Shown: positions 17,225 through 26,344 of the stretch, piece after piece | Layout: each line of letters starts with the position of its first letter | How positions within the stretch are numbered: position 1 is the stretch's first letter | DNA from: Bradyrhizobium sp. ORS 278 | GTDB lineage: Bacteria > Pseudomonadota > Alphaproteobacteria > Rhizobiales > Xanthobacteraceae | Length of the DNA: 64,000 nt | Assembly (NCBI RefSeq): GCF_000026145.1 | Contig: NC_009445.1 | Location: 2,604,001-2,668,000, forward strand | Direction: 5' to 3' | Position numbers and translations under genes: made by a program | Notes under the pieces: generated by a model | Told to the model about the DNA's origin: nothing | Seen by the model: the letters and a program-made list of their open reading frames with translations, nothing else | Database searches by the model: none

Positions 17225-19099
17225 TCACCAGACCACCGGATGCGTCTTGCCGGTCTGCACGTTGATGAAGCCTTGCGGCGCCTGCTCGCAGGGCGCGACC
17301 AGCACCCAGCTCCAGGGGGCGCAGGTCAGGGTCGCGAACATCAGCCGCTCGGGAAAGCCGGGATACCAGCGCGGCCGGAACGTCGGCTCGTACATCCAGT
17401 CGACCTTGCGCCCCTCGGCGTAGAGCGCCTGCATCTCGGCATCGAGCGCCTCGGCGCGGCGGCAGCTCATCAGTCCGCCGACCTCGAAGCGCACGGTCGC
17501 GGCGAGTTCGCCCTCACGCACCAGCGCCCAGCCGCCCTGCTGGGCGACGAGCGCGTTGACCGCCTTGGCCATCGCCGCATCCGAGGAGCCGACCGCCCAG
17601 ATGTTGTGCTTGTCGTGGGCAACCGAGCAGGCCAGCGCCGTTTCCGGCGTGCGCGGGCCGCAACCCTTCCAGAACATTTTCGAGACGAGGCCGTCGCCTG
17701 AGAAGCGGTCGACGATGGCGAATTTGGTGATCGCCTGGCTCTCGTCGCGCTGCACGGCGCCGTCTCGCACGGCAAGCTCGAAGGTGTAGAACTCCGGGTG
17801 CCAGTGGAACGGACGGATCACCGCCGCCTGCATCGTTGTGCGCCCCGGCGCGGCCGGCAGCGCGAAATCCTCCGCCTTGATCTCGCGCTTGATGTTGATG
17901 GTCTGCGTCGCCCAATCCGGCCAGGCGATGCGCGGGACATCTCCGAGATAGCGCGTGCCCTCGGAGACCTGTGCGCCGTCGGCCCAGACTTCGGCGATCT
18001 CCAGCTTGCCGACATCCGACAGCAGCACGACGTCGCCGAACCGGCCGGGCGCGAGGCTGCCGACGAACGGCGTCAGCCGCATGTGGCGCGCGGGATTGAT
18101 GGTGAGACACTGGATCGCGATCTCAGGCGCGAGCCCGGCCTCGATCGCGACGCGCGCATTGTGGTCGCTGGCGCCGAGCGCGAGCGTATGGCTGGCACTG
18201 CGGTCGTCGGTGGTGAAGGCGATCTGCGACCAGTCCTGTAGGCCCTTCTTCAACAGCCAGCCGATGATCTCGGGCATCGCGTAGATGCGCAGCTCGATGA
18301 ACAGGCCGCGGGTCAGCTTGTCCCAGGTCTCTTCCGGCGTCTGCACCTCGTGGTCGGAGGCGAGGCCGGCGGCCGCGAACGCGTTAATCTCGGGCAATTC
18401 GCGCAGGCCCGAGGCATGCCCCTCGACCACGCCGCGGGCCGCGAAGGTTGCGCCGATCATGCCCCACAGGCGCTCGTAGGACGGGTTGTCCGGGTTCCAC
18501 ACGGCCGGCCAGTCCATCACCTCGTCGAGCCCGGTGACCATCAGGCTCTCGCGCATGAACGAGGCCTGCTCGGCGCCGCCATACCAGCCGCCGCCCCATT
18601 CATAGGCCGTCGGCGGCACCGCCGAGCCGGGCTGCGGAAAGATCTTCAGCGGCGAGCCGCGACGCCGCGCCTCGAACCAGAATTCGAGATTGCGCGCGCC
18701 GTTGACGTTGGAGAATTCGTGGCTTGCCTCGCAGGTCCAGGTATTGCCGCGCGGCAGCACCAGCGCCGCCTCCCACTCCGGCGTCAGGTGCGAGCTCTCG
18801 ATGTGCTTGTGCACCTCGCCGAAGCCGGGAACGGCGGCGAGATCGGGCCGCTGCACGCGTTCGCGCACTTCGCCGCGATAGCTGCCGGCGGGGCCGACCC
18901 AGGCGATGCGCCGTCCCTTGAAGACGATCTCCTGGTCCTCGCTCCAGGTCCGGCTGTGGACGTCGAGCAGGCGGCCGACGCGGAGCGCGCGATCGGCGGG
19001 GCGGTGGCCGAGCGCGGTCAGCACCAGGTCCTGGCGGATCCGGACCTCCTGCGCGGCGTCGATCATGAGGTCGTCTGCAATGTCCTGCGCGAGATCCAT
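17225..19099 (-). CDS. ade: Adenine deaminase (amidohydrolase superfamily)
   Basis: A 624-residue protein with an amidohydrolase barrel and the C-terminal adenine-deaminase domain. The first metal-binding motif reads FGEVHKHIESSHLTPEW. FTTDDRSASHTLALGASDHN is near the centre, and SLAPGRFGDVVLLSD precedes the C-terminal part. SVAHDKHNIWAVGSSDAAMA is typical of the AdeC C-terminal domain. Expected reaction: adenine to hypoxanthine plus ammonia with Fe/Mn. It is slightly longer than most family members. The TetR gene is 15 bases upstream and the purine permease follows, which supports a purine-salvage role. Confidence 0.85.
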   Translation of the reverse strand: MDLAQDIADDLMIDAAQEVRIRQDLVLTALGHRPADRALRVGRLLDVHSRTWSEDQEIVFKGRRIAWVGPAGSYRGEVRERVQRPDLAAVPGFGEVHKHIESSHLTPEWEAALVLPRGNTWTCEASHEFSNVNGARNLEFWFEARRRGSPLKIFPQPGSAVPPTAYEWGGGWYGGAEQASFMRESLMVTGLDEVMDWPAVWNPDNPSYERLWGMIGATFAARGVVEGHASGLRELPEINAFAAAGLASDHEVQTPEETWDKLTRGLFIELRIYAMPEIIGWLLKKGLQDWSQIAFTTDDRSASHTLALGASDHNARVAIEAGLAPEIAIQCLTINPARHMRLTPFVGSLAPGRFGDVVLLSDVGKLEIAEVWADGAQVSEGTRYLGDVPRIAWPDWATQTINIKREIKAEDFALPAAPGRTTMQAAVIRPFHWHPEFYTFELAVRDGAVQRDESQAITKFAIVDRFSGDGLVSKMFWKGCGPRTPETALACSVAHDKHNIWAVGSSDAAMAKAVNALVAQQGGWALVREGELAATVRFEVGGLMSCRRAEALDAEMQALYAEGRKVDWMYEPTFRPRWYPGFPERLMFATLTCAPWSWVLVAPCEQAPQGFINVQTGKTHPVVW

Positions 19100-19114
19100 G
19101 CTGAGCGTCCTATG

Positions 19115-19786
19115 TCACGAGGCCTTCGGCTTGTCGGTTCTGCGCTTGCGCGACGGCGCCTCGGCCGACGCGGGGCCGCTCTGCCTGGCGGCCGCGGCGT
19201 CGCGCTTGCGGACATCCTTCAGGAGCGTCGTCGTCGCCCATTCGATCGCGTCGGCGATCTCGCCGCTCGACAGGCCGAAATCCTCGCGCAGCGTGTTCCA
19301 GGCCTGCGTGTTGTTGAGATAGGCGGCGAGCGCCTCGGCCTGCCGCGCCTGCTTGGCCGGCAGATGCCTGACGAGCGGCGCCATCGCCTTGCGATGCTGC
19401 TGGACCAGGCGGCGGCGGAACTGCGCGCGCAGCGAGCGGCCGGCGCGGGTCAGCGCCAGCGCGCGGGCGAGCTGCGGACGCCGGTCGTAACGCTGGCACA
19501 GCTCGCGAAACACGGCCGGCAACTCGTCCGGCCTGCTGAATGGAACGTAGCCGAACACGTTGTGCTCGATCCATTCGCCGGCGGCGTCCATCAGCTCGGC
19601 GCGGCCCTTGAAGTGCCGGTAGATGGTCCTCTCGGCGATGCCGGCGCGCCGCGCGACGGCGGCCATCGAGGTGTCGTCGCCCGCCTCATCCTCAAGGGTC
19701 TCGACGAACGCCGCGATGATGCGCTGCCGGGTCATGGCCGCGTATTCGTCGCGCAGGGTGGCCGTTTGTCGTTGGGCTGCACTCAT
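19115..19786 (-). CDS. TetR-family transcriptional regulator
   Basis: A 223-residue protein. The N-terminal helix-turn-helix at about residues 20-65 reads RQRIIAAFVETLEDEAGDDT then MAAVARRAGIAERTIYRHFK, a standard TetR DNA-binding domain. The C-terminal domain is helical and ends in a basic tail (KRRTDKPKAS). It is the first gene of the unit with adenine deaminase and a purine permease, so it is likely their local repressor, with a purine or related compound as ligand (inference). Confidence 0.88.
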   Translation of the reverse strand: MSAAQRQTATLRDEYAAMTRQRIIAAFVETLEDEAGDDTSMAAVARRAGIAERTIYRHFKGRAELMDAAGEWIEHNVFGYVPFSRPDELPAVFRELCQRYDRRPQLARALALTRAGRSLRAQFRRRLVQQHRKAMAPLVRHLPAKQARQAEALAAYLNNTQAWNTLREDFGLSSGEIADAIEWATTTLLKDVRKRDAAAARQSGPASAEAPSRKRRTDKPKAS

Positions 19787-19896
19787 GTCATAAGTCTGAC
19801 ATCAGCGTTCACGCAGCCGCAAGACGATTTTGCGGGCACGCGCGCCGCAAAAAGATGCGCGTCGACCGTGTCAGTCGAGAGAGATGGCGGCCGCGT

Positions 19897-20709
19897 TCAG
19901 CGCCCTTTGAAAACCGGCTTGCGCTTTTCCATGAAGGCGCGGCGGCCCTCGCGGAAATCCTCGGAATCCATGCAGGCGTCGCCGATCCGCTTGATCGCGG
20001 CCATGTCGCGTCGGCTCTCGTCCTTTAGCACTTCGGCGATGGTGATCTTGGCGGCCCGTACCGCGAGCGGCGCGTTGCCGGCGATGGTGCGGGCGATGTC
20101 GAGCGTGGCCGGCAGCAGTTCGTCAACGTTCATCATCCGATCGATGAGGCCGATCCGCAGGGCCTCCGTGGCGTCGATGCGCTGGCCGGTATAGAGCAGC
20201 AGCCGCGCCTGCGACGGGCCGACCAGCGACACCAGGTTGCGCAGGCCATCATGGCCGTAGGCGATGCCGAGCCTGGCCGCGGGAATGCCGAACTGGCTGT
20301 CGGTAGCCGCGAGGCGCATGTCGGCCAGCATCGCAATCTGGAGCCCGCCGCCGAGGCAGAAGCCGCGGATGCAGGCGATCGTCGGCTTGGGGAAGTCGGC
20401 GAGCAGCGCCCGCTGGGTGGCGCTCCGCTGCGCATAGGCCTCGGAGGCCTCCGCATTGTGGCGGCTCTGCTCGAACTGGCTGATATCGGCGCCCGACACG
20501 AACGCCTTGTCGCCGGCGCCGGTCAGCACCACGACCCGCACGGCGGCGTCGTCGCGCAGCGCGACCAGGGCGTGGCCGAGGCCCTCCCACATCTGCAACG
20601 ACATCGCGTTGCGCTTCTCGGGATTGTTGAAGGTGACGATCCCGACCCCGTCGCCGACGGTCAGGAGGATCTTGCCCTCGGCAAAGGCGGTAGGAGAGGC
20701 AGGTGACAT
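19897..20709 (-). CDS. Enoyl-CoA hydratase/isomerase family protein
   Basis: A 270-residue crotonase-fold protein. It shows the substrate-CoA block FNNPEKRNAMSLQMWEGL, the first oxyanion-hole strand GAGDKAFVSGADISQFE and the second (IRGFCLGGGLQIAMLADMRL). PAARLGIAYGHDG carries Gly/Tyr where hydratases often have a second glutamate, so the exact reaction (hydration, isomerisation or other) is open. Three closely spaced ATG codons (20721, 20715, 20709) could start the protein; the last is chosen because the preceding residues are low-complexity Met-Pro. A role in fatty-acid or aromatic-acid CoA degradation is possible. Confidence 0.85.
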   Translation of the reverse strand: MSPASPTAFAEGKILLTVGDGVGIVTFNNPEKRNAMSLQMWEGLGHALVALRDDAAVRVVVLTGAGDKAFVSGADISQFEQSRHNAEASEAYAQRSATQRALLADFPKPTIACIRGFCLGGGLQIAMLADMRLAATDSQFGIPAARLGIAYGHDGLRNLVSLVGPSQARLLLYTGQRIDATEALRIGLIDRMMNVDELLPATLDIARTIAGNAPLAVRAAKITIAEVLKDESRRDMAAIKRIGDACMDSEDFREGRRAFMEKRKPVFKGR

Positions 20710-21080
20710 CGGCATGGGCATCCGGAGCAGGCGGCAGGTTGACGCCATCGTTCACCGCGACCCATGCGGCGTCAACGCAAGATCAGGTTTGAGAGCCGCG
20801 CCAGGATCAACGCAAATCAGCGCTGAGCGAAACGCCGGAATGCCGCCACTTCCTATGACGGCAACGGCAGAAAAAAGTATAAAGAGGTGAGGGATATCAG
20901 GCCGCGCAGCCATCGCTGGGCGGACCGCAAAGGCCGGACAACCGGCCGTGTTGATCGATCGGCCCACAGGCCGAAGCTGTGAACTCGCCCGAGCTGGCAA
21001 AACGCCTAGCGCCCCCAAGTTGCGCCCTCGAGCGAAGATGGCTCATACCCATCACAGGGAGGCCTGTCAGACGGCCTGAC
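20710..21080. other. Intergenic, no gene seen
   Basis: 371 bases between the enoyl-CoA hydratase start and the XRE regulator stop. Open frames here are short and lack protein-like composition. The only clear structure is the GGCCGG hairpin listed separately. Confidence 0.6.
20929..20949 (-). terminator. Possible terminator of the LysR-XRE operon
   Basis: Read on the minus strand, CGGCCGG-TTGT-CCGGCC is followed by TTT. The stem is perfect but the T tract is short, so this is tentative. Confidence 0.4.
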
Positions 21081-21476
21081 CTATTCCTCGTTCGCAGCAA
21101 TCGACTCCATCAAGGACACCAGCTGACGTTGCACGGTCTGGTCCTTGATCTTGCTGTAGGCACGCAGCAAACGCAGGCTGAAAGCCGAGTCCAGGAACAG
21201 CAGGCTCTCGACTTCGCGGGCCTTGTTGTCACCGTCGTAGAAGAACGTCACGGGCACGTCGAGCGCGGTGGCGATCTGCTGCAGACGCGCAGCGCCGACA
21301 CGGTTGACACCCTTCTCGTACTTCTGGACCTGCTGGAAGCTCACGCCGAGCTTTTCGCCGAGCTCCGCCTGCGAGATCTTCTGCTCCACACGCCGCAGGC
21401 GAATGCGCTTGCCAAGCTCGATGTCGGGCTTGCCGGCACTGCGCTGCTTCATCTTCTTAGCCGCTGACTTGTTCAT
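21081..21476 (-). CDS. XRE-family transcriptional regulator (PhrR-like)
   Basis: A 131-residue regulator. A Cro/CI-type helix-turn-helix occupies residues 22-78 (GKRIRLRRVEQKISQAELGE then KLGVSFQQVQKYEKGVNRVG), followed by a short helical C-terminal region (LLRAYSKIKDQTVQRQLVSL). This form is abundant in Rhizobiales. The start lies seven bases after the stop of the LysR gene, and its GGAAGGA ribosome site is inside the end of that gene, so the two are co-transcribed and probably translationally coupled. The targets are unknown. Confidence 0.9.
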   Translation of the reverse strand: MNKSAAKKMKQRSAGKPDIELGKRIRLRRVEQKISQAELGEKLGVSFQQVQKYEKGVNRVGAARLQQIATALDVPVTFFYDGDNKAREVESLLFLDSAFSLRLLRAYSKIKDQTVQRQLVSLMESIAANEE

Positions 21477-21483
21477 ACTGATT

Positions 21484-22704
21484 TTACCGTCCTTCCATCG
21501 GAAATCCCCCGAATAAATGGGTCAGGGGTTCACCCATATATACTGTTTTAAGTTGCTGTGGATGTATGAATTCGTCTTTAAACCAGGGGTATTTGCCAGG
21601 GTTAAAGGCCTCCACCAACCAGTCGATCATGTGCCGCACCCTGGGGATGCGTCCGGTGGTGGCGTGGTATGACAGCCAGATATCGTAGGACCACTTCAGA
21701 TCAACTTCGAGGGGTACGATCTTCCCGCCCAGAGCACTCGCATAGGTTGGGAATACCCCAATACCAGCCCCGTGGGCGACAGCCCAGTAGTTGGCACTGG
21801 AAACGTTGGTGGTCATCGCGATCAGGTCCCGCTGCTCATAGCCGGGGAAGATGGTCGCGAAAGCTGTGTTGGCTGCCGCTTCATCTGCTACTTGCAGAAC
21901 CAAGCGATGTTTCACCAGCTCGTCAATCGACTTCGGAACGCCATACGTTTCGAGATATTTCTCGCTGGCAAAGCACATCAGGTGCATGCGGCCGAGCCGG
22001 ACCAGCTTGACATCGAGCGCCGCAGGCCGCGACAGATGGATGGCGACGTCGGCCTCGTGACGCGACACGTCGGCCGAGCGCATCGCGCAATACAGGTCGA
22101 CATTCACGTTCGGGAAGTTCTGCTGAAACTCGACCAGCCGCGGCGCCAGCCAGAATGTGCCGAGCCCCTCCGTCACGGCGACGCGGACCTCGCCGGAGGC
22201 GGCGCTGGCGAGACCGTCGCCGGCGCGGAGCAACTCGAAGGACGCGGCCTCCATGCGTTCCACCGCCGACACCACCAGCGCGCCCTCGTCGGTGAGCCGT
22301 GCGCCATGAACGTCGCGCGTGAACAGGGTCGCGCCGATCTGCCGCTCGAAATCATCGATGCGCCGCCGTACCGCATTGATCGAGAGCGTGAGCCGCTCGG
22401 CCGCCGAGCGGAAGCTGCCGGCCCTGACCACCTCGAGGAAGATGCGCGCGGCGTCCCAGTCGGTGAGATTGGCCAGCGCGGATTTGCTGGCGGCTGCCTT
22501 GGCGGGCGAGGGGCGATTGGGAGCAGGGCGCGCCGGCGTCTTGCCTGTGGCAACGCCAGCGCCTGCTGCAGCGTCCTCGCTTGCGTCCCGAATCACGGCG
22601 CCAGCTGATCCGTCCGTCTGCGCGGCCGGAGCCAGAGTCGCATCGGAGGCTGCCACCTCCTGGCGTTCCTTCTGAGGAACGCCCCGTTCCGCCGCAACGC
22701 GCAT
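21484..22704 (-). CDS. LysR-family regulator with long N-terminal extension
   Basis: A 406-residue protein. The first 75 residues are an Ala/Pro/Gly/Thr-rich, disordered-looking extension. The LysR helix-turn-helix follows (about residues 80-140: DWDAARIFLEVVRAGSFRSA, then AERLTLSINAVRRRIDDFER) and then the effector domain (VRVAVTEGLGTFWLAPRLVE). The extension is unusual for LysR proteins, which normally begin 5-10 residues before the HTH. A downstream start is possible, but the reading frame and ATG at 22704 are open throughout. It is followed at seven bases by an XRE regulator. Confidence 0.85.
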   Translation of the reverse strand: MRVAAERGVPQKERQEVAASDATLAPAAQTDGSAGAVIRDASEDAAAGAGVATGKTPARPAPNRPSPAKAAASKSALANLTDWDAARIFLEVVRAGSFRSAAERLTLSINAVRRRIDDFERQIGATLFTRDVHGARLTDEGALVVSAVERMEAASFELLRAGDGLASAASGEVRVAVTEGLGTFWLAPRLVEFQQNFPNVNVDLYCAMRSADVSRHEADVAIHLSRPAALDVKLVRLGRMHLMCFASEKYLETYGVPKSIDELVKHRLVLQVADEAAANTAFATIFPGYEQRDLIAMTTNVSSANYWAVAHGAGIGVFPTYASALGGKIVPLEVDLKWSYDIWLSYHATTGRIPRVRHMIDWLVEAFNPGKYPWFKDEFIHPQQLKTVYMGEPLTHLFGGFPMEGR

Positions 22705-22911
22705 ACAAGCTCTCTCCGCCTGCTAGAGTGCTACCGATAAACTACGGAAACTACGGGACATGGCGCTTTGGAAAGTCCGGACGCCATGGGTCGTGGATGG
22801 GTCGGTTCGAATGAGGTGGTTGAGACATTGACGCTCGAGACGAGTCTTTCGGCTTCTGTCCTTTGCTGCATGAGTTTACCGCCTGCGGATACGCAGGGGT
22901 CCATTCAATGT

Positions 22912-23226
22912 ATGCCAAGGACACGCTTAGCGCGAATCGACCTGAACATCGACGGTTTTTGTCATGACCGCAATGAAATGGTATTCGAAGATGGCCCGGT
23001 GTCATGCTATCTTGATGAACGGATGGTGGCGCTGACTCATCGAATCCTAGATTTCGATCAAGCGTCGTCGCACGGTTACGTGCGAGACGTCGGCGAGCCG
23101 ACCACAGCTTTGGACGCGGGGGGCGCAACCAAGCTGGATGGGACGCGCGCAGGGGAGCAACTGATGACGTATTGGAAAGCCATTCGTGGGCCGGGATTTG
23201 CTCGGCTCCCTCTCGTCGCACGCTAG
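22912..23226 (+). CDS. Hypothetical small protein (doubtful)
   Basis: A 104-residue frame starting MPRTRLARIDLNIDGFCHDR, with no recognised domain. It lies in a stretch of lower GC than its surroundings (about 22.7-23.2 kb), so an open frame here is somewhat more meaningful than elsewhere, but there is no clear ribosome site. It could be a decayed or horizontally acquired fragment. Confidence 0.3.
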   Translation: MPRTRLARIDLNIDGFCHDRNEMVFEDGPVSCYLDERMVALTHRILDFDQASSHGYVRDVGEPTTALDAGGATKLDGTRAGEQLMTYWKAIRGPGFARLPLVAR

Positions 23227-23241
23227 AACGGAACGACGCCC

Positions 23242-23508
23242 GTGGCCAATTCGGACGAACAGATGTTTGCAGTGCTCGCCTCGCTTGAGCAATGCCGCGC
23301 GACGTTGGTCGCAGCGGGCAATCGCGAATCGGCACACCTCATTTCGGTCGCGATCCTCGACCTGCGCATGAAGCTGAACCGCTTGGGCGAAGACGACCTG
23401 AAGTCGCTTTGCGACGAGATGGTTCAGTCCGACAACCCCGACAAGCTGCGCGATCCGAAGCTTCAGCCCGGCCAGCGTCGTCAGCCGCTCCTGCGAGTCG
23501 TGAAATAG
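23242..23508 (+). CDS. Conserved-looking hypothetical protein
   Basis: An 88-residue, mainly helical, soluble protein starting at a GTG. It contains EQMFAVLASLEQCRATLVAA and SAHLISVAILDLRMKLNRLG, with regular heptad-like spacing and normal codon use. No domain or function is recognised. It ends 355 bases before the ccdA-like gene. Confidence 0.55.
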   Translation: MANSDEQMFAVLASLEQCRATLVAAGNRESAHLISVAILDLRMKLNRLGEDDLKSLCDEMVQSDNPDKLRDPKLQPGQRRQPLLRVVK

Positions 23509-23863
23509 CACAGTTCACTATGTGCACAAAGGTGCATTTAGCGCAATTGTGATATGCCGTAACGGCAATGTGAGGGCGGGAGGTGAGCCACCGTTCCGCC
23601 GGTGGCAATGGCATCTATGATTTCGAGCAAGCGGCTCCCTCTTGGTGCCGGTGGCGCGTTGGCGGGATCTTATCCGCGATCCCCGGGATGGCGTCTCAGC
23701 TCTCATGCCGCGACATCGCAGCCCCTGAAATCGCAGCCCTGACATCGCAGCCCTGTGATCGGCCGTAACTTCGGCGCCTCTGTTGCGTAATGCTCGCATC
23801 GGCGGCATGAAGCAGCATGCCTGGGCGTCAGGACGCCGCCCGAGGGGTTAGCGTAGGACACGC
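23509..23863. other. Intergenic, short tandem repeat, no gene seen
   Basis: 355 bases without a credible coding frame. At 23713-23758 the unit (A)CATCGCAGCCCTGA is repeated three times imperfectly. No terminator or RNA gene was recognised. Confidence 0.5.
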
Positions 23864-24598
23864 ATGATTCAGAACGTATCGATTCCGGCGGCGTTCATCG
23901 CCGGCCTGGTGAGCTTCCTGTCGCCCTGTGTCCTGCCGCTGGTGCCGCCCTATCTGGTCTATCTCACCGGCGCCACGATCGAGCACATCGAGAGCCAGGA
24001 GCCGGCGGCGGCCTCGCGGCGGGCGGTGATGATCTCGGCGGCGCTGTTCGTGCTGGGCTTCTCCACCGTGTTCGTGATGCTCGGCGCCAGCGCCTCGCTC
24101 ATCGGCGGCCTCATTCGCGCCTGGTCCGAGCAGCTCTCGATCCTCGCCGGCGTCGTGATCATCGTGATGGGCCTGCATTTCCTCGGGCTGACCCGGATTG
24201 CGTTCCTGATGCGCGAGGGCCGGCTGCCGATCCCGAAGCCGGTCGGCCTGTGGGGCGCCTATGTCATGGGCCTCGCATTCGCCTTCGGCTGGACGCCCTG
24301 CATCGGGCCGATCCTGGCGGCCATTCTGTCGATTGCCGCCGCAGAGGCCACGGTGGCGAAGGGCGCCGGGCTGCTGGCGATCTATTCGGCCGGGCTCGGC
24401 ATCCCATTCCTGGTCGCGGCCTTCATGATCGAGCAGTTCTCGGCCCTGTTCATGCGGATGCGCGGCCACCTCGTGAACGTCGAGCGGGCGATGGGCGTGC
24501 TGATGATCGTCACCGGCATAGGCTTCCTCACCGGCGCCGTCTCGACCTTCAGCATCTGGCTGCTCGAGACCTTCCCGGCGCTGCAGCGGTTCGGCTGA
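23864..24598 (+). CDS. CcdA/DsbD-family cytochrome c biogenesis membrane protein
   Basis: A 244-residue protein with six predicted helices. Each half carries the reductant-transfer motif: FLSPCVLPLVPPYLVYLTGA with a Cys-Pro pair near residues 23-26, and GWTPCIGPILAAILSIAA with the matching cysteine. This is the CcdA fold that moves electrons from cytoplasmic thioredoxin across the membrane to periplasmic thiol oxidoreductases, for example for cytochrome c haem attachment. The ATG follows AGGA. It stands alone, convergent with a histidine kinase gene. Confidence 0.92.
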   Translation: MIQNVSIPAAFIAGLVSFLSPCVLPLVPPYLVYLTGATIEHIESQEPAAASRRAVMISAALFVLGFSTVFVMLGASASLIGGLIRAWSEQLSILAGVVIIVMGLHFLGLTRIAFLMREGRLPIPKPVGLWGAYVMGLAFAFGWTPCIGPILAAILSIAAAEATVAKGAGLLAIYSAGLGIPFLVAAFMIEQFSALFMRMRGHLVNVERAMGVLMIVTGIGFLTGAVSTFSIWLLETFPALQRFG

Positions 24599-24607
24599 AC
24601 GCGCCGA

Positions 24608-26122
24608 TCAGTCTTCGAGCTTGCAGGTGATGGTGTAGACCACGCCGGGCGGCAGGAAGTCGACCGTCGCCTCGCCGCCGAGCTGGTCGCGTGCGCTGCG
24701 CTCGATCAGCCGCGAACCGAATCCACGCTGGATCGGGGCGGACACCACCGGCCCGCCGGTCTCCTGCCAGACCAGCCTGAGCCGCGCCGGCAGCTTCTTG
24801 ACGATGTCAGCCGGAGTGAACTCCCAGGACAAGTCGACGCTGCCGGTGTCGTTGGACAGCGCGCCATACTTGGCCGCATTGGTCGCGATCTCGTGCACGA
24901 TCATCGACAGCACGACCGCGAGTCGCGGCGACAGCGCGACCTTCGGACCTGATATCCTGATTCGCTCGGGATTGTTCAGCCGGTACGGCTTGAGCACGCG
25001 GCCGATCACGTCCTCGAGCTCCGAGCCCTGCCATTTCTCCTTGCTGAGCAGATTGTGCGCCTCGGCAAGTGCGCCGAGCCGGCCCTCGAACTTCTCGCGC
25101 TCATAGCGGCTGGCGCTGCGGAAGGTCTGCACCGCGATCGCCTGCAGGATCGCCAGCGTGTTCTTGACGCGGTGATTGAGCTCCTCGATCAGGAGATCGT
25201 GCAGCATCTCGGCGCGCGCGATCGTGGTCGCCATCCGTACGGCAAAGGCCAGGCCGATCGCCAGCATGATGCCGCCGAGCAGGCTGGTGATGGCGAGGTT
25301 GCGCCACAGCGGCGCAACCAGCGAGGTCTCGCTGATGCCGGCGCCGATGATCCAGCCCGTGAGCGGCGAATGAGTGAAGCTCGACAGCAGCGGCTGGCCT
25401 TCGAGCGAGACGCTGGACAACGTCGCCTCATGCTCGCGCAACATGCGATCGTAGACCGAGGGCGATGCCTGCTTACCGAACGTCTCGGCCAGATTGGGCA
25501 CGCGCGCGAACACGGTGGCCTTGCGGTCGAGCAGCGACAGCGTCCAGTCTGCATTCGGCCGCTGCTTCTCCAGGATGGTCTGGAACATCTCGATCGGCGG
25601 ACTGAACGAGATGTCGTAGATGACTTGGCCGTCGCGGAACACCGGCACCTCGACGGTGATGATCAGGCTCTTCTTCACGATGCCGTAGAACAGGTCGGAA
25701 TATTGCACCTGCCGCGTCTCGAACACGCGCTGTGTGATCTCGCGGTTGCTGCGCAAGGGCAGGCGCGCCGTCTCCGTGGTCGCCGACGAGAACAGCTGAT
25801 GCCCCTCGCGATCGGCGACGAGGATGGTGCCGTCCTTGCCGTATTGCTCGAGAAAGCCCATTGCGATCGGGCGGAAGCGGTCGAAGTCACCGGTGGTCAG
25901 GGCGTCGGTGAGGGCGAGCACCTGGACGCCGCCGGTCATGCGCTGCATCTCCGCGTCGAGCGTCAGGCGGATGCTGCGCACCGTCTCGAGCACGCGCTGG
26001 CGCGCATCGCTGCGGTCCTGCATGTAGTTGTGAAGCACGATACCGCCGGCAAACAGGATGAGCGGCAGCGTGGTCCCTGCGACCAACAGAGCGAGCCGGA
26101 CCGGCAGGGAAAGCTTCGGCAC
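24608..26122 (-). CDS. Membrane sensor histidine kinase, HWE/HisKA_2 type
   Basis: A 504-residue kinase. TM1 is at about residues 8-32 (LALLVAGTTLPLILFAGGIV). A periplasmic sensor of about 240 residues (dCache-like arrangement, inferred) is followed by TM2 (LAITSLLGGIMLAIGLAFAV). The phosphoacceptor motif is LLIEELNHRVKNTLAILQAI, diagnostic of HisKA_2/HWE kinases, and the ATPase domain has MIVHEIATNAAKYGALS with a late RGFGSRLIER. The start was placed at a GTG with AGGGG upstream, just before TM1; an ATG 40 codons earlier would add a Pro/Arg-rich tail. No response regulator is adjacent, so the signal and partner are unknown. Confidence 0.88.
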   Translation of the reverse strand: MPKLSLPVRLALLVAGTTLPLILFAGGIVLHNYMQDRSDARQRVLETVRSIRLTLDAEMQRMTGGVQVLALTDALTTGDFDRFRPIAMGFLEQYGKDGTILVADREGHQLFSSATTETARLPLRSNREITQRVFETRQVQYSDLFYGIVKKSLIITVEVPVFRDGQVIYDISFSPPIEMFQTILEKQRPNADWTLSLLDRKATVFARVPNLAETFGKQASPSVYDRMLREHEATLSSVSLEGQPLLSSFTHSPLTGWIIGAGISETSLVAPLWRNLAITSLLGGIMLAIGLAFAVRMATTIARAEMLHDLLIEELNHRVKNTLAILQAIAVQTFRSASRYEREKFEGRLGALAEAHNLLSKEKWQGSELEDVIGRVLKPYRLNNPERIRISGPKVALSPRLAVVLSMIVHEIATNAAKYGALSNDTGSVDLSWEFTPADIVKKLPARLRLVWQETGGPVVSAPIQRGFGSRLIERSARDQLGGEATVDFLPPGVVYTITCKLED

Positions 26123-26344
26123 CAATGCCCCTTGGGATGCGTGTCTCGGGCGCCCGGCACGAGGCCATTGCGACCGGGCGCGGTGGGCCGCGGCCATCGC
26201 GTGTGGCGGGATGATATCAGGCTGGAGCGGCGACGTCCGCAATGCCCCCCGCGGCCGGCCCCGTTCACATCGCTGTCAGCATAGGAGAGCGGCGGGCGTG
26301 CGCCAAGCGCATTGCACGCCGATCCCCGGTTCCCTGCGGAGCCC

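Noticed and set aside
23864..24598. Full-length DsbD rather than CcdA
   Set aside because: Neither periplasmic N-terminal nor thioredoxin C-terminal domain is present; only the six-helix core is encoded.
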